This document shows, piece after piece, positions 15,114 to 15,759 of a stretch of DNA of 15,759 nt. The notes beneath the pieces are model-generated. The model searched no databases, was not told the DNA's origin, and saw only the letters and a program-made list of their open reading frames with translations. The DNA is from Gemmatimonadaceae bacterium (GTDB lineage: Bacteria; Gemmatimonadota; Gemmatimonadetes; Gemmatimonadales; Gemmatimonadaceae): NCBI GenBank assembly GCA_025357975.1, contig JANYKY010000190.1, positions 1 to 15,759 on the forward strand. Direction: 5' to 3'. The position numbers were made by a program, and so were the translations under genes. Numbering within the stretch: position 1 is the first letter of the stretch; each line of letters opens with the position of its first letter.

Positions 15114-15759
15114 ATGCCATACGAATTTCTGACTCTCGCGGTTGAGAACCGCATCGCGACGCTTACTATCAACCGTCCCGACAAGCTCAATGCCCTCAAC
15201 GATGCAACAATCGCGGAGCTCGGGAAGGCGATCGACGAAATCCGCACGCGCGATGACATCGCGGGGGTTGTCGTCACCGGTGCTGGCCGAGCGTTCGTAG
15301 CCGGCGCGGACATCAGTGAGCTATCGAGCCAGACGCCGACCATCGCAAAAGCGCGCTCGCGGGCTGGCCAGGAAGTATTCAGGCGGTTCGAAACTTCACC
15401 GAAACCCGTGATCGCTGCGGTGAATGGTTTTGCGCTGGGCGGCGGTTGCGAGCTCGCCCTCGCGTGCCACATCCGAATCGCATCCGACAAAGCGAAATTC
15501 GGCCAACCAGAAGTGAAGCTTGGCACCTGTCCCGGCTACGGCGGAACTCAAAGACTCTCGCGCCTCATTGGGAAAGGTCGCGCAATACAACTCATCACGA
15601 CGGCCGAGATGATCGATGCGCACGAGGCGTTTCGCCTTGGAATCGTAAATAAGGTCGTCGCGCCAGAAGCCCTGATGAGAACCGTGATGGAGATGTTGGG
15701 CGCGATTCTCGCCAACGGGCCACTCGCCGTCGCGTTGTGCATCGAGGCGATCGACCGCG
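15114..15759 (+). CDS. enoyl-CoA hydratase/isomerase (crotonase) family protein (3' end missing)
   Basis: This is a crotonase-fold enzyme, here 215 codons of an expected 255-265. It hydrates 2-enoyl-CoA in beta-oxidation or related pathways. The N-terminus MPYEFLTLAVENRIATLTIN and NRPDKLNAL are typical. The CoA-oxyanion block GRAFVAGADISEL (58-70) and AAVNGFALGGGCELALACHI (101-120) follow. The two acidic residues of the hydratase active site are present: Glu113 in GGGCELA and Glu133 in FGQPEVKLG, and then CPGYGGTQRL. This favours true hydratase activity over dehalogenase or isomerase variants, though the subfamily (short-chain, beta-oxidation or butyryl-CoA type) is not resolved. The ATG at 15114 has no clear ribosome binding site. 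The gene is divergent from topoisomerase IB. An antisense open frame of 169 codons crosses it but is a shadow. Confidence 0.95.
   Translation, partial: MPYEFLTLAVENRIATLTINRPDKLNALNDATIAELGKAIDEIRTRDDIAGVVVTGAGRAFVAGADISELSSQTPTIAKARSRAGQEVFRRFETSPKPVIAAVNGFALGGGCELALACHIRIASDKAKFGQPEVKLGTCPGYGGTQRLSRLIGKGRAIQLITTAEMIDAHEAFRLGIVNKVVAPEALMRTVMEMLGAILANGPLAVALCIEAIDR

Noticed and set aside
15017..15526. 169-codon minus-strand frame opposite the enoyl-CoA hydratase
   Set aside because: The plus strand encodes a clear crotonase with both active-site Glu residues. The antisense product is a low-complexity Ser/Ala/Arg sequence.

Overview
The window is a gene-dense stretch of a fairly GC-rich bacterial chromosome (by eye roughly 55-60% G+C). 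It holds 12 complete protein-coding genes and two that run off the edges. I see no RNA gene, insertion sequence, CRISPR array or long repeat. The largest gene-free gap is the 139 bp between uvrA and cutA. A diderm with c-type cytochromes is indicated: there are Ccm (System I) maturation proteins, a lipobox lipoprotein and a twin-arginine signal. The Cys-type CcmE, the multi-cysteine Tat-type CcmH-like protein and the general gene style suggest an uncultured-type lineage such as Gemmatimonadota. That assignment is an inference and was not tested.

Layout. Minus strand, 1-3714: uvrA, then sdaAB, then the start of sdaAA (split Fe-S L-serine dehydratase), in one transcription direction with gaps of 20 and 0 nt. 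Plus strand, 3854-7568: cutA, a membrane-anchored protein of unknown function, and an ABC exporter pair (ATPase and about 12-TM permease), probably one operon. The divergent uvrA/cutA gap carries a 20-bp near-perfect dyad and a plausible cutA promoter. Minus strand, 7572-15038: eight co-linear genes in the order topoisomerase IB, glpK, an alpha/beta-hydrolase lipoprotein, a YfiM/DUF2279-like exported protein, ccmE, ccmF, ccmH-like, and a CcmI-like zinc-ribbon protein. Plus strand from 15114: the start of an enoyl-CoA hydratase/isomerase gene, divergent from the topoisomerase gene.

How the genes work together. ccmE-ccmF-ccmH-ccmI-like form a translationally coupled block for attaching heme to apocytochromes c. 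CcmE is the heme chaperone (here with Cys instead of His), CcmF the heme lyase, and CcmH/CcmI-like the apocytochrome-handling side. ccmABCD and a CcmG thioredoxin are not in the window. The hydrolase lipoprotein is translationally coupled to glycerol kinase, which hints at ester or lipid hydrolysis feeding glycerol to GlpK. The unknown anchored protein at 4186-5082 is the best candidate for an undescribed component, possibly working with the ABC exporter beside it. Many genes start with GTG, TTG or even CTG, and several start codons overlap the upstream stop as NTGA.
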